The notes: generated by a model not told the origin, from the sequence alone. Counted from the first letter of the stretch, positions 20,628-30,864 are shown. The stretch is DNA of 64,000 nucleotides from Cordylochernes scorpioides (GCA_030710605.1 CP092880.1:5457223-5521222); one strand, 5' to 3'. Numbers and translations: made by a program.

Positions 20628-21728
20628 CTAGCCGAATGACCCGGGCAACGCCCGGGTTTTACCCTATTAAATGTACCCTATTCAAATACTATTCGTTACA
20701 ATTATAAATTGGCGCCGTGGATGTCACTCTTGTGAAACGTATCGCTCCAAACTTTGTGTCTGAGAAGCGATATTTTTATAGAAAGATGATCTGGCTTTTG
20801 TTTTCTGCTCGAATGAATGTTTTTCTGTTAGAATTTTGTTCCTGCATACAAAATAATGAACTGGTTTCACCCGTGGTCTCTGCTTTTTGGAATTTTTCCC
20901 GTTATAATTTTGTATCTGATAATCAAACATGATACAGCAATATCATTGGGTGTTGTTCGTAATTTTTGCACGAATCATAATTAAAACCTTCTAAAAGTAA
21001 ATTGGAAAGTCTATCACGCGAGTTTCGTGAGGCCAAAGTTCTTTCCCTGACATTCAGAATCCTGGCCGTATGTTCTTGTGGGGTTTCTGCCGCTCTCGAA
21101 GTACTGACCCTGTTTCTATTTTGCCGAAGCCTGTTCTCACGTTGTCCCACGGATTCCGCCGCTCTTGAGGTACTGGCCCTGTCTCTATCTTGTTGAAGCC
21201 TGTTCTCACGCTGTCCCACGGATTCCGCCGCTCTCGAAGTACTGGACCTTTCTCGATTAATCCTAAGACGATGCTCACGTTGCACAGCAGTCTCAGCACT
21301 TCGCACATTTCTTTTTTTACTCACTTCTGGTAGGACTTTTCCAATAGGTTTGCGTTTCTTGGGAGGCATCTCAGATCTCTAAAAGCTAAACAAAAGAAAA
21401 GAGTATAAAACAGTTATAAAAATAGGCAAAGTAGAGAAAAAATTAATTATTTAAAAGCTAAACAAAAGTAAAGAGTATAAAGCAGCTAATGGGCGCGCGC
21501 TGCCGTCAGATCCCCACGCGTTCTAGAGGGCGCTGTTTGTGAGCTAAGTTGAATAATTTGAATATATAGTTTTAATAATTGATTTATATATTTTTCAAAA
21601 TAGCCTATCGTCTTCCCCGTATTCTCTTACCTATGTATGGAAATTTTGGTTTGAATTAGTGAACTACTGCAAATTTGTATACCGGACATACAGACATACA
21701 AACATTCATTTTTATATATATATATATT
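20628..21728 (-). mobile_element. Helitron with truncated coding region
   Basis: The 3' end (left) has the hairpin CCCGGGCGTTGCCCGGG and CTAG at 20628-20631, with T beyond. The 5' region (right) has TATACAAATTTGCAGTAGTTCA on the minus strand and fades into a TATATA run, so its exact TC start is unclear. It encodes the STPR protein below in the Helitron direction, which makes it a deleted derivative of an autonomous element. AGAGGGCGCT occurs at 21525. Confidence 0.8.
20923..21369 (-). CDS. Helitron protein N-terminus with STPR repeats
   Basis: 148 codons beginning MPPKKRKPIG, a basic, probably nuclear-targeting start. Four repeats of exactly 23 residues begin near residues 23, 46, 69 and 92 (RAAESVGQRENRL type). 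This score-and-three peptide repeat binds DNA in other proteins and often precedes the Rep/helicase part of arthropod Helitron proteins. After about residue 125 the frame drifts to a stop, and the HUH endonuclease and Pif1-like helicase domains are absent. The product cannot mobilise DNA by itself; it could bind DNA if expressed. GC is higher than in the flanks. Confidence 0.65.
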   Translation of the reverse strand: MPPKKRKPIGKVLPEVSKKRNVRSAETAVQREHRLRINRERSSTSRAAESVGQRENRLQQDRDRASTSRAAESVGQRENRLRQNRNRVSTSRAAETPQEHTARILNVRERTLASRNSRDRLSNLLLEGFNYDSCKNYEQHPMILLYHV

Positions 21729-22148
21729 CCGTCCTACCATCTGTACCATAGTCCTTATAAGCCGCGCTTCATTTCTCGCCTGTTGAAGGGTTTTTACCCG
21801 AAAGCTTGCACCTATGCATCAATAAAAGAAACTCGTCTTCCTTCACCATGTTTTTTTCGTTTAATTTAAAATAGTTAATGTTTATAAAACAATAACGCGC
21901 AATCTATACATAATAAATTTAATCATTGAAGAACGAGTGTTTTTTTTTTTTTTACACATTAAACAAACTTCTATTTTATTTATTTAACAGTTGGGAGAGA
22001 CACGCCATATCCACAATCAGGATAATTGCGTGTATATCTTAAATTATATACAATTAACACAATTGAACATTAGAAATCATGAAAATTAAACGTTCGATGT
22101 CAAATTTTGCATATAGCAATTAGAAATAGTAGCTTGAAAAATGTACAG
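21729..22148. other. Penelope-type motif, then AT-rich sequence
   Basis: See the ribozyme-like motif at 21778-21815. Apart from it, nothing is recognised. Confidence 0.4.
21778..21815 (+). ncRNA. Hammerhead-ribozyme-like motif, variant core
   Basis: CCTGTTGA, then GGGTTTTTACCC (stem II), then GAAAGCTTGC. The layout is that of type I hammerheads in Penelope-like elements, with self-complementary AGCT as a very short stem III. The fourth core base is T where canonical CTGANGA has A, so cleavage is doubtful. The same change occurs at 63.12 kb. Confidence 0.4.
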
Positions 22149-22511
22149 TCAATACTTTCGCCTTGAAATATACATCCTGCAGAATCTATTAAACTTAATG
22201 TTTTGGTCTTTATTGCGCGCGCGCGCGCAAGCAAATAGTTTTGTATTAGTCAGGTAAAGTTGGTTTTCTTCCCTTAGATCAGAAGTTAATGGACAGTTTA
22301 TCAGAAGGTGTTCAGGGGTTTGTCTTTCGTTTCCACAAGTGCATGCAGGTGAATCAATTTTGCCAATTTCAAACAAATATGTGTTGAAGTCACCATGTGT
22401 CCAGTAAAAAAACTGAACGTTATAGAAGTTGGGTTGAACATAGTTAGGAATTCTTGAAGTTTTATTGTCGTTAATGCGATGAGAAAATATATTGGAAGGG
22501 CTTAGGCTCAT
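22149..22511 (-). pseudogene. LINE reverse-transcriptase ORF, C-terminal fragment (family L2)
   Basis: 120 codons ending at a natural-looking stop. Shows NFYNVQFF..THGDFNTYLFEI and a zinc motif CTCGNERQTPEHLLINC. The same block order (NFYNAQF, GNFKGFLSKIG, CHCGNEFQDSRHLLLEC) appears in the LINE at 61.0-61.6 kb, so both belong to one non-LTR family. Upstream sequence is replaced by FB-2-like sequence, so the fragment is truncated. A GC dinucleotide run lies at 22216-22229. Confidence 0.72.
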
Positions 22512-22833
22512 CAGTGGTGAACTCTCACAGCGGTTTGACCAATTTAATCTACCAGACCGCTTCTCTTAGAGCTGTATTTGACGATTCTGCTTATATATGT
22601 TACACTAATATCAAAACATAAGAACAGTATCAACAGGAGACATATCCCAGAACAATTCTGTCATAGTACTAATCAAGATTAAACAGCCATCATTTAGTAA
22701 ATCTCGCTCCTCCGTGCTTACTCACGATTGTAATGTTGCCTGTTGAAGAGAGAGAGAGATCGAAATCCCGCGGCGTTTTTATAATAAAGAAACGCATTGC
22801 GTAAGGTTTTTTTGAAATTTTTTATAAAAGTAT

Positions 22834-23138
22834 GTCGGTGGAAAGATGATCTAAACCGTTGGTTTTCAACTGCTACGACCCGGGTTCGATTCCCGCATTA
22901 GGCACTTTTTTTCTGATTAAAAAAAAAATGCTCCAATGGCCCCCGATTCTTGCAAAAGTCCAACCCCACCAACGAGTGCAAATAACCAAACAGGGCTCTG
23001 GCACATTTGTAAGTGCAAAAGTCGAATTGCTTTTCACATATGTAGACATGTGATGTACTTATAGTAAAAACAGTCACCTACTTCTACCCATCATTACTAT
23101 GACCTGTATCACGTGTACTAGGGATAAGCAAAAAAAAA
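22834..23138 (+). mobile_element. SINE B, complete copy
   Basis: The tRNA-like head begins GTCGGTGGA and contains the B box GGGTTCGATTCCC. The body runs through GCTCCAATGGCCCC, CACATTTGTAAGTGCAAAAG and CATATGTAGACATGTG. The tail is GTGTACTAGGGATAAGC plus an A run. The anticodon arm no longer folds well, so its parent tRNA is uncertain. Confidence 0.82.
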
Positions 23139-23654
23139 TTAAACTTTTGAGTCTTTAAATGACTTGTAAACATGTTTCTTTATTCAATCAGCAAGCGATG
23201 TGATCTCCTCAAGCCACGAGTCACACTCTACCATACTCTCACAGAAAGCCAGCATCCCCTTTAAAACTTTAAAAAAACAACAACAACAAAAAGCCTTTAT
23301 TTAGGGTCACTGACCCTATACAGGATTCACCAGAGGTATGCATAAGAACAAAGCAGTGAGACAAAGGAAACAACAATATAAACAGAAGGAAAAAAAAAAA
23401 GAAAGAGAAAGAGGGAAGCAAGAAAAACAACACAAAAAGGGTAGCAGTAAGAAAGTGAGGAGTGAGTGTCACTTGGCCTTCTTCTGAGATATGGACTTGT
23501 GGAAACCATAAAACGCCGTAGCAATATACTTATTCTGGGTCATATTGTCAATTATTGATGGAAAACTTTTTTAAAAACTTTTAGAGAAAAGTGCAAAATA
23601 CCTATTTACATAAGAGAAATATGCAATGTATCTATTTACATAACTAACAACTAT
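23139..23654. other. No gene; purine-rich stretch at 23380-23430
   Basis: Overlapping minus-strand ORFs of low complexity (F, L, S) reflect an A/G-rich tract. They are not credible genes. Confidence 0.4.
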
Positions 23655-23828
23655 AAATAAACTAAGTCGGCCTGCCACTGAGTAGTGTCCCAGTCTTAAT
23701 GACAAAGGCAGACGCATTCTACTTCACCTCATTCATTGATGTGCTCTGTTAATCCCCAAACAGACACCATCAACGAGCTTTACAAACTTGACACCTTAAT
23801 ATGATTGAGTGGAGATAAGGAAGAAGAA
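23655..23828 (-). repeat. Dispersed element A, partial copy
   Basis: AAGTCGGCCTGCCACTGAG to TGATTGAGTGGAGATAAG, head half only. Confidence 0.8.
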
Positions 23829-24019
23829 GACATAACTAACATACAGCATTAAGAACAAACTAATATGTAAAATATTTATTTGAAATTATTATAAAAGTAA
23901 ATATTGAGACAAAATTTTGTCACCAAATTGTCCGTTAGTACCCAATATAACGGGGAGTTAGAAGGACGGGAGAAGCGAAGAGACACCAAACTCCATCTTT
24001 GTTCGGACTTTCCTTCAAG

Positions 24020-24305
24020 ATGTCGGAAGAACGTCAAAGAATGCAGGTATTAAACTACGGACAAATCGATCCTACAAACGAACGTTCCCTCAGGGACTTT
24101 CCTGAGGTCCACAGCCAACAGCTTGTGTTGAGTGGATTTCCTAAACTGATCATCGAACAAATGGGAAAAGGAAGTAACCCATCATCCGGAATGGAAACTC
24201 AAGTTTCCGGTGGGCATACAGGTGAGGAGACGAGTGCGCATGCTCCAGGTAACCATGCCAACCGCCTAGCATGTACGGCAGCAAGGAGAGAGGACAAGGC
24301 AAGAG
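24020..24305 (+). CDS. Candidate first exon of an unidentified gene
   Basis: An ATG in good context (CAAGATGTC) opens MSEERQRMQVLNYGQI..., preceded by a GC-richer leader that could be a 5' UTR. The frame stays open to a donor-like AAGAG|GTAGGT at 24306; other donors are possible at 24221 (ACAG|GTGAGG) and 24249 (CAG|GTAACC). The spacing F-x3-H-x3-L-x2-SG-x-P (residues ~34-48) reminds me of the N-terminus of the tubulin-ligase-like protein TTLL12, but this is from memory and weak. A ~180-bp satellite starts almost at the donor and would fill the first intron. An upstream ATG at 23999 would add seven residues. It could also be a repeat-derived ORF. Confidence 0.4.
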
Positions 24306-24319
24306 GTAGGTCCGGGTTT

Positions 24320-25770
24320 TTGATGATATATTGCCATCTAGCGGTGATTGTCCCTAGAGATCTTGGTGTGATAAGTCATTAAAGTTTGTGGGTATTGTTA
24401 ACTCTTGTTTCCTGTCAACAATCTGATTGATTGATTGTCCCCTTGTCACCGTGTTCGTTTTATGTCACCGGGTTACGTTTGCCCCAAATTTGATAGTATA
24501 TTGCCATCTAGCGGTGATTGTCCCCAGAGATCTTGGTGTGATAAGTCATTAAAGTTTGTGGGTGTCGTTAACTCTTGTTTCCTGTCAACAATCTGATTGA
24601 TTGATTGTATTCCTTATTGTCCCCTTGTCACCGTGTTCGTTTTATGTCACCTGAGTTACGTCTGCCCCCAAATTTGATTATATATTGCCATCTAGCGGTG
24701 ACTATCCCCTTGGTGTGATAAATCCATGATAGTCATTCAAGTTTGTGGTTGTCGTGAACTCTTGTTTCCTGTCGACAATGTAATTGATTTATTGTCCCCC
24801 CTCTCTCTTGTCACCGTGTTCTTTTTATTTCACCGGGGTACGTCTCCTCCCAAATTTCATGGTATATTGCCATCTAGCGGTGACTATCCCTCTGGTGTGT
24901 TAAATCCATGATATTCATTCAAGTTTGAGGTTGTCGTTAACTCTTGTTTCCTGTCGAAAATGTGATTGATTGAGTGTCCCTTTGTCACTGGGTTCTTTTT
25001 ATTTCACCGGGGTACGTCTGCTCCCAAATTTCATGGTATATTGCCATCTAGCGGTGACTATCCCTCTGGTGTGTTAAATCCATGATATTCATTCAAGTTT
25101 GTGGTTGTCGTGAACTCCTGTTTCCTGTCGAAAATGTGATTGATATATTGTCCCCCCCCCCTTTTTTTTTTGTCACTGTGTTCTTTTTATGTCACCTGGG
25201 TACGTCTGCCCCCAAATTTGATGATATAATACCATCTAGCGGTGACTATCCTCTTGGTGTGATAAATCCATGATATTCATTCAAGTTTGTGGTTGTCGTG
25301 AACTCTTGTTTCCTGTCGACAATATGATTGATTGAGTGTCCCTTTGTCACCGTGTTCTTTTTATGTCACCTGGGTACGTCTGCCCCCAAATTTGATGGTA
25401 TATTGCCATCTAGCGGTGACTATCTCCTTGGTGTGATAAATCCATGATATTCATTCAAGTTTGTGGTTGTCGTGAACTCTTGTTTCCTGTCGACAATATG
25501 ATTGATTTATTGTCCCCTTGTCATCGTGTTCTTTTTATGTCACCTGGGTTTCGTCTGCCCCCAAATTTGATAGTATATTGCCATCTAGCGGTGACTATCC
25601 CCTGGTGTGATAAGTCATTAAAGTTTGTGGTTGTCGTGAACTCATGTTTCCTGTCTACAATGTGATTGATTGATTGTCCCCTTGTCACCGGGGATACGTC
25701 TGCCCCCAAATTTGATTATATATTGCCATCTATCGGTGATTATCCCCTGCTGTGATAAATTCATGATAGT
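24320..25770. repeat. Satellite, ~175-186 bp unit (about 8 copies)
   Basis: Each unit has TATATTGCCATCTAGCGGTG, AACTCTTGTTTCCTGTCGAC and CCCCTTGTCACCGTGTTC. A stray unit lies at 26720-26840. The inverse of the first word, CCGCTAGATGGCAA, is CTCF-like and occurs once per unit. ORFs in the array translate the repeat. Confidence 0.92.
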
Positions 25771-26046
25771 CATTAAATTACAAAAAGGTATAAGAGGCCG
25801 TAATTCTTTTTTATTAATTGTATAAAGGAGCTTTAGGACAAGTTCTTCCTCAACAAACTGAAACATAAAAAAGGTAATGGAGAGAGATTATATAGAATTT
25901 TAAAGATATATATCTATGCAAATATAGGACATAAGAATTTACATAATTGGAATTTGTTGAAGAACAAACTATGAAAAGGTTGATGAACTTAGTGAATAGA
26001 GAAATGGACAGATTATTGTTATAGATATGAATATCTATATGCATAT

Positions 26047-26358
26047 ATATAAAGAGACAAAGGTCACCTTTCCCGTCAAAATAGACGTCAAAACTAGACG
26101 CCATCTATTGACCGTTGCCGCAAACTAGCGGCCTCGGGTTGGTAACAAAGCCACAACACCAGCTTTGGCAAACTGAGAAGCGTCCACCTAGAGACCATGG
26201 TTTCGGGCTAATGACTCTCGTCAGCCTAGGGCGGACTTTATTCCACGAGATCCACATTGTCACCGACCCGAGGCCGCTAGTTTGCGGCGACGGTCAATAG
26301 ATGGCGTCTAGTTTTGACGTCTATTTTGACTGTAGAGGCGACCTTTGTCTCTTTATAT
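26047..26358. mobile_element. Hairpin element FB-4, complete
   Basis: Inverted arms of about 100 bp start AAAGAGACAAAGGT and meet a ~115-bp core (GACCATGGTTTCGGGC). The arms include CTAGACGCCATCTATTGACC and the inverse. A single-arm copy in the other orientation lies at 49.24-49.44 kb. Confidence 0.82.
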
Positions 26359-26934
26359 CAATATCCTCTCAGGAAAATTTCCATCTATATATATTTAAGC
26401 GACAATATAATAATAGGTGGGAAGAGAAATAAGGACACCACAAGTTTGGAAGAAGAACCCCAGACAACCAGAGAGAGAGAGAGACGGGCCCGGCAAAGCC
26501 GGGCGGCCGTTCGTGTCGCCCCACAATCCCCCAACTGTCTTAATAGTCCTGAGGTTCCAAGTAACGGGCCCCAGTAGTCGCCCTTTGGAATGTCACTGAT
26601 GTCTAAAGTGACCGGACTACCTTCCCGTCTCTCTCTGGGCTGGCTCTAGGTTTGCTTTATTATTCCTGGAAGAGTATATATTATGACATATGTATATGAA
26701 GAGTAAGTATTAAGATAAATAATGATATTCATTAAAGTTTGTGGGTGTCGCTAACTTTCCTGTTGACAATGTAATTGTCCTACTTATTGTCACCTTGTCA
26801 CCGTGTTCTTTTTATATCACCTGGGTACGTCTGCTCACATATTCGCCTTTTGTTCTTCCCATTGGTACAATTTGTATAGAAACAATCTTTACAAAATTAT
26901 AGTAAAATTCATAGTTGCAGGTTAAAAAAAAAAA
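26359..26934. other. No gene recognised
   Basis: GC-richer at 26440-26640 with overlapping plus-strand ORFs (rich in R, P and E), no domain. A single unit of the 24.3-kb satellite is at 26720-26840. Confidence 0.4.
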
Positions 26935-27013
26935 CGTTAACGTGGGATTCAATCCCGGTACATGACTTTCGGGAATCGAGGGTGTTACCTACTTGTCCAC
27001 CGACTTTTGTGTT
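26935..27013 (-). other. tRNA-like sequence (family C3)
   Basis: On the minus strand GTCGGTGGACAAGTAGGTAA holds an A box, and CCGGGATTGAATCCC (26947-26961) forms a paired T arm. A second copy is near 63.26-63.31 kb (inner part TCGATTCCCGA, CCGGGATTGAATCCCGC). It may head another SINE. Confidence 0.45.
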
Positions 27014-27164
27014 GCAGGTTGGTATTACATATATATCGGTAAGTTTTTTTTTTTTTTACAAAATGACGCTTGGGTAACCCACCAGTTACCAGTTTCAAAG
27101 GAAAACGAACTCTCAATCTAAATTTTATCATAAAGATAAAGGCTGCCTGGCCGGCATTCATAGT

Positions 27165-27325
27165 TCTTGAAAATAAAGATACTTCGGCCAGTAAATCTTT
27201 AGAATAATTTTTAACGCTTTGCCAAATGTTTTAATTTTTGTTCGCTCCTGACGAGAAAAAGATTTTTGTCGAAACGTCGAGGTAATAAAAAGATTTACTG
27301 GCCGAAGTATCTTTATTTTCAAGAG
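27165..27325 (+). mobile_element. Penelope-like terminal fragment with hammerhead motif and inverted arms
   Basis: Arms AAGATACTTCGGCCAGTAAA and TTTACTGGCCGAAGTATCTT (~32 bp) enclose ~90 nt. Within, CTGACGA at 27249-27255, then a stem-loop GAAAAAGATTTTTGTC, then GAAACGTC match a type I hammerhead ribozyme, with ACGT as a self-complementary stem III. Penelope-like elements are known to carry such short-stem-III hammerheads in their terminal repeats. One mismatch lies in stem II. Confidence 0.55.
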
Positions 27326-27420
27326 ATTTTATCTATCTGTCATGAAACATATGCAAAATAGTAACACAACACTATGTATCTATATGTATATTAAAGCCAT
27401 TTATTAAAATGTAATGCTAT

Positions 27421-27560
27421 GATACATTAGCGCGCCATCTGTTATGAAAAATTGAAACTATTATAGACGTGTAAGATTCTTTTTACAAATTAAACAATTT
27501 CTACTGCCATTGCTGTAATGGAAAAATTAATGGGAGGGCCTGGCTCTTCAGTAGTGAACC
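27421..27560. mobile_element. Hairpin element FB-2, single-arm copy
   Basis: CGCGCCATCTGTTATGAAAA through GGAAAAATTAATGGGAGGGC, then ends in CAGTAGTGAACCC. Confidence 0.75.
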
Positions 27561-27660
27561 CTTCCGGTAATGTAAGAAAATAAAGAATTTGTAAATTAAA
27601 CTTTTATTTAAGATCATTTGTAAGTTGGAAGTTAATTTGGAAAAAATATATATATTTTTT

Positions 27661-27960
27661 TGCTTATCCCTAGTACACGTGGTACAGGCCAATATAATCA
27701 TGGCGGGTAGAAGTAGATGACTGCTTTTAATGTAAGTGTACCACATATCTACACATGTGAAAATCAGTTCGACTTTGTACTTACAAATATGACAGAGACC
27801 CGCTTGGTTACTTGCACTCGCTGGTGGAGTTTGACTTTTGCAAGAATTGGGGGCCATTGGAGCATTTTTTTTAATCAGAAAAATAGTGTCCAATGCGGGA
27901 ATAGAATCCGGGTCGTAGCGGTCGAAAACCAACGGTTTAGACAGCCACATCAATGTGGCT
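27661..27960 (-). mobile_element. SINE B, near-complete copy
   Basis: Tail TATCCCTAGTACACGTGG at left, degraded tRNA-like head (GGAATAGAATCCGGGTCG) at right. ORFs on both strands here are SINE translations. Confidence 0.82.
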
Positions 27961-28139
27961 ACATCAATCAATAATTTCTTTAATTCTCAACGTTTCAGTA
28001 ATTCGATGTCACACTCCTCAGGGGAGTTTGTCGATGACGTAGCGCTATATTCTTTCCAACTATAACTTTAAATATTCTATTCTGATTGCTTTAAATCGAC
28101 AAATTTCTACTTAGTTTAGTACTGTAAACAATCATCTCC

Positions 28140-28334
28140 CCTGATTTATAATTTAATAATATGAAAGAGTATCCAGGGATAAGTATCTTGCCTTATTTCT
28201 CTAGTTTTCGGTCTAACATGCCCTTCCCTGTAAAGGACAACACCTAATTGCAGGGCCAAAGTGTCCTTTAAAGAAAGGTGTCCTCTTACTGGAGAGTTGC
28301 TAAATAGTAAAAATGGTAAATTTGACAATGAAAA
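28140..28334. repeat. P1 MITE remnant next to the satellite
   Basis: CCCTGTAAAGGACAACACC and the CCAAAGTGTCCTTTAAAG block are inner P1 MITE sequence (compare 2908-3069). The remnant grades directly into the array. Confidence 0.6.
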
Positions 28335-29365
28335 CTGTCCTTTGTGGAGAGGTGTCCTCTAGCATGAGTATCCTCTCATGGAGGTTTTTCTACAGTATTG
28401 GTGGTGAAAACTGTCCTTTGTAGAGAGATGTCCTCTAGCGCGAGTATCCTCTCATGGAGGTTGTTCTACTGTATTGGTGATGAAAAATGTCCTTTGTAGA
28501 AAGGTGTCCTCTCATGGAGGCTGTTCTACTGTATTGGTGGTGAAAACTGTCCTTTGTAGAGAGGTGTCCTCTCATGGAGGTTGTTCTACTGTATTGGTGG
28601 TGAAAACTCCTTTGTAGAGAGGTGTCTTCTAGCGGGAGTGTCCTCTCATGGAGGATGTTCTACTGTATTGGTGATGAAAAATTTCCTTTGTAGAAAGGTG
28701 TCTTCTAGCATGAGTATCCTCTCATGGAGGTTTTTCTACAGTATTGGTGGTGAAAACTGTCCTTTGTAGAGAGATGTCCTCTAGCGCGAGTATCCTCTCA
28801 TGGAGGTTGTTCTACTATATTGGTGGTGAAAACTGTCCTTTGTAGAGAGGTGTCCTCTCATGGAGGCTGTTCTACTATATTGGTGGTGAAAACTGTCCTT
28901 TGTAGAGAGGTGTCCTCTCATGGAGGTTGTTCTACTATAATGGTGATGAAAACTGTCCTTTGTAGAGAGGTGTCCTCTAGCGGGAGTGTCCTCTCATGGA
29001 GGATGTTCTACTGTATTGGTGGTGAAAACTGTCCTTTGTAGAAAGGTGTCCTCTCATGGAGGTTGTTCTACTGTATTGGTGATGAAAAATATCCTTTGTA
29101 GAAAGGTGTCCTCTCATGGAGGTTGTTCTACTGTATTGGTGATGGAAAATGTCCTTTGTAGAGAGGTGTCCTCTAGCGAGAGTGTCCTCTCATGGAGCAT
29201 GTTCTACTGTATTGGTGATTAAAACTGTCCTTTGTAGAGAGGTGTCCTCTAGCGGGAGTGTCCTCTCATGGAGGATGTTCTACTGTATTGGTGGTGAAAA
29301 CTGTCCTTTGTAGAGAGGTGTCCTCTAGCAGGAGTGTACTCTCATGGAGGTTGTTCTACTGTATA
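28335..29365. repeat. Satellite, 60/76-bp unit, from a pogo-like MITE end
   Basis: About 15 units of CTGTCCTTTGTAGAGAGGTG, TCCTCTCATGGAGG and TTCTACTGTATTGGTGGTG. Longer units have an extra ~16 bp (CTAGCGGGAGTGTCCT). GAGG..TTCTACTGTA is exactly the right end of the P1 MITE, so the array grew from that end. Confidence 0.9.
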
Positions 29366-29367
29366 TA

Positions 29368-30673
29368 CAAGGTATGTCCCATAAGTTCCCGGACTGGGTC
29401 CATAAAAAAAAAAGGTAAGATTTTTTTTAAATTTTTTTATTAAAACTTTTCAAAGTAATCCCCCCTTGCTTCAACGCACCAGCGCCATCGTTTCTCCCAA
29501 TTGTCGAAACAGTTTTTATAAGCCTCTTTTGGAATGCTCTTCAATGCTAACGGCGATTTTTCTATTATGTCATCCCTTGTGTCAAAATGTCTTCCTTTTA
29601 GAACTGCTTTAAGTTTGGAGAACAGGAAAAAGTCATTTGGTGCGATGTCTGGGAAATAGGGTGGTTGAAGTAGGATTTGTGTCCCGTTTTTCGCCAAAAA
29701 ACTAGTCGCCAAGTGCGCTGTGTGAGGGCGAGCATTGTCATGGTGTAGGATCCTGCCACCATTAGTCCATTTTTCTGGCCTTTTTATTTTCGAATCGCTT
29801 CCCTTAGACGGCTAAAAATGCCCAAATACATATCCTTGATAACTGTTTGGCCTGCAGGAAGATACTCGTGATGAAAAATGCCCTTTTTATCCGAAAAAGC
29901 GACCAGCAACACCTTGTTTCTGGATTTCAATAATCTGGATTTTTTGGGTCTAAGCTCACCCTGACATCTCCACTCGGCAGATTTATGCTTGGTTTCAGGA
30001 TCATAGCCATAGACCCATGTCTCGTAGCCTGTGATTATCTTGTCTTTCCATTCCGGATCCGTTCTTGTCATTTCCAACATGTCCTCACAGGTTGCAAGCC
30101 GACACAGTTTTTGCTCATTATTGAGGAATCTTGGGATGAATTTTGCAGGAGTCTTTTTGATTTGGTTACGATCCTTCCAATCGTTGTTTTAGAGATGCCT
30201 GTGTCCTGCTCTAGCTCCAGCAAAGTGGTTCGAGGATTTTCTTTTATCAAATCGGTGATTTTTTGCACATTTTCATCAGTCTTTTGAAATTTTTGGGCGT
30301 CCTTGACGAATATCATCTTCAATGGAAATTCTGCCAGCTTTAAATCTAGAATGCCATTCAAAAACAATTGTTCTCTTTGGGGAATGCTTTATTAAGCATT
30401 TAAAAAGTTTCGGTTGCTGATATTTGAAGTTTCACACAAAATTCTATGCAAATCCTCTGCTTCAATTTTCGTTCCATCGTAAAATCGCCGCAGCGCTATG
30501 TGTAACCTTTAAATAAATTAGAATAACTTTGGGGCGCGTGCACGTACCGCCTCGATATTGGTACCACCGTGTAGCCAGATATTTTTTCTATAATAAACAG
30601 TCAAATTCATTTACATTTTTCATTTATTTATTTTTTTATGGACCCAGTCCGGGAACTTATGGGACATACCTTG
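29368..30673 (-). mobile_element. mariner transposon, full length, inactive
   Basis: Perfect 38-bp inverted ends at 29368-29405 and 30636-30673 (CAAGGTATGTCCCATAAGTT...). TA lies on both sides. It is inserted at the edge of the P1-derived satellite. It holds the broken transposase below. Confidence 0.92.
29440..30477 (-). pseudogene. mariner transposase, frameshifted
   Basis: Start at MERKLKQRIC (30477). The DNA-binding half follows (ISKTTIGRIV), then GYETWVYGYDPETK, HHDNARPHTAHLA and PDIAPNDFFLF. These are the mariner DD34D catalytic motifs, but the first Asp is lost: the usual GDETW is GYETW. The frame breaks at least three times, near 30.39 kb, near 30.07 kb and around 29.79 kb where one extra base lies in an A-rich run. 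The second and third catalytic Asp remain. It cannot make an active enzyme. Confidence 0.88.
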
Positions 30674-30864
30674 TATATTCACAACATAACTGCAACAAAA
30701 CTTGATATTTGTATACTAGAAATGTTATTATTGTATTTGGCTATGATAAAATGAATAATTGCGACATGAAGTATTGTTATAAAATGTTTAAAGTACTCAA
30801 TCCTCACCATTATGAGCATTGTAAATTATTATTATTATTTTACTTATCCTTTTATTAGTCTAAA
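30674..30864. other. No gene seen
   Basis: AT-rich spacer between the mariner and a LINE fragment. Confidence 0.4.

Noticed and set aside
22216-22229. Z-DNA-like GC repeat as a regulatory site
   Set aside because: Short dinucleotide run inside a LINE coding remnant; nothing else supports a role.
23269-23524. Hydrophobic minus-strand ORFs (LFFLLPSFSFFFFF)
   Set aside because: Low-complexity purine tract on the plus strand, not a membrane protein.
27501-27971. 156-codon minus-strand ORF
   Set aside because: Runs through SINE B and FB-2 sequence; similar ORFs arise in other SINE B copies.
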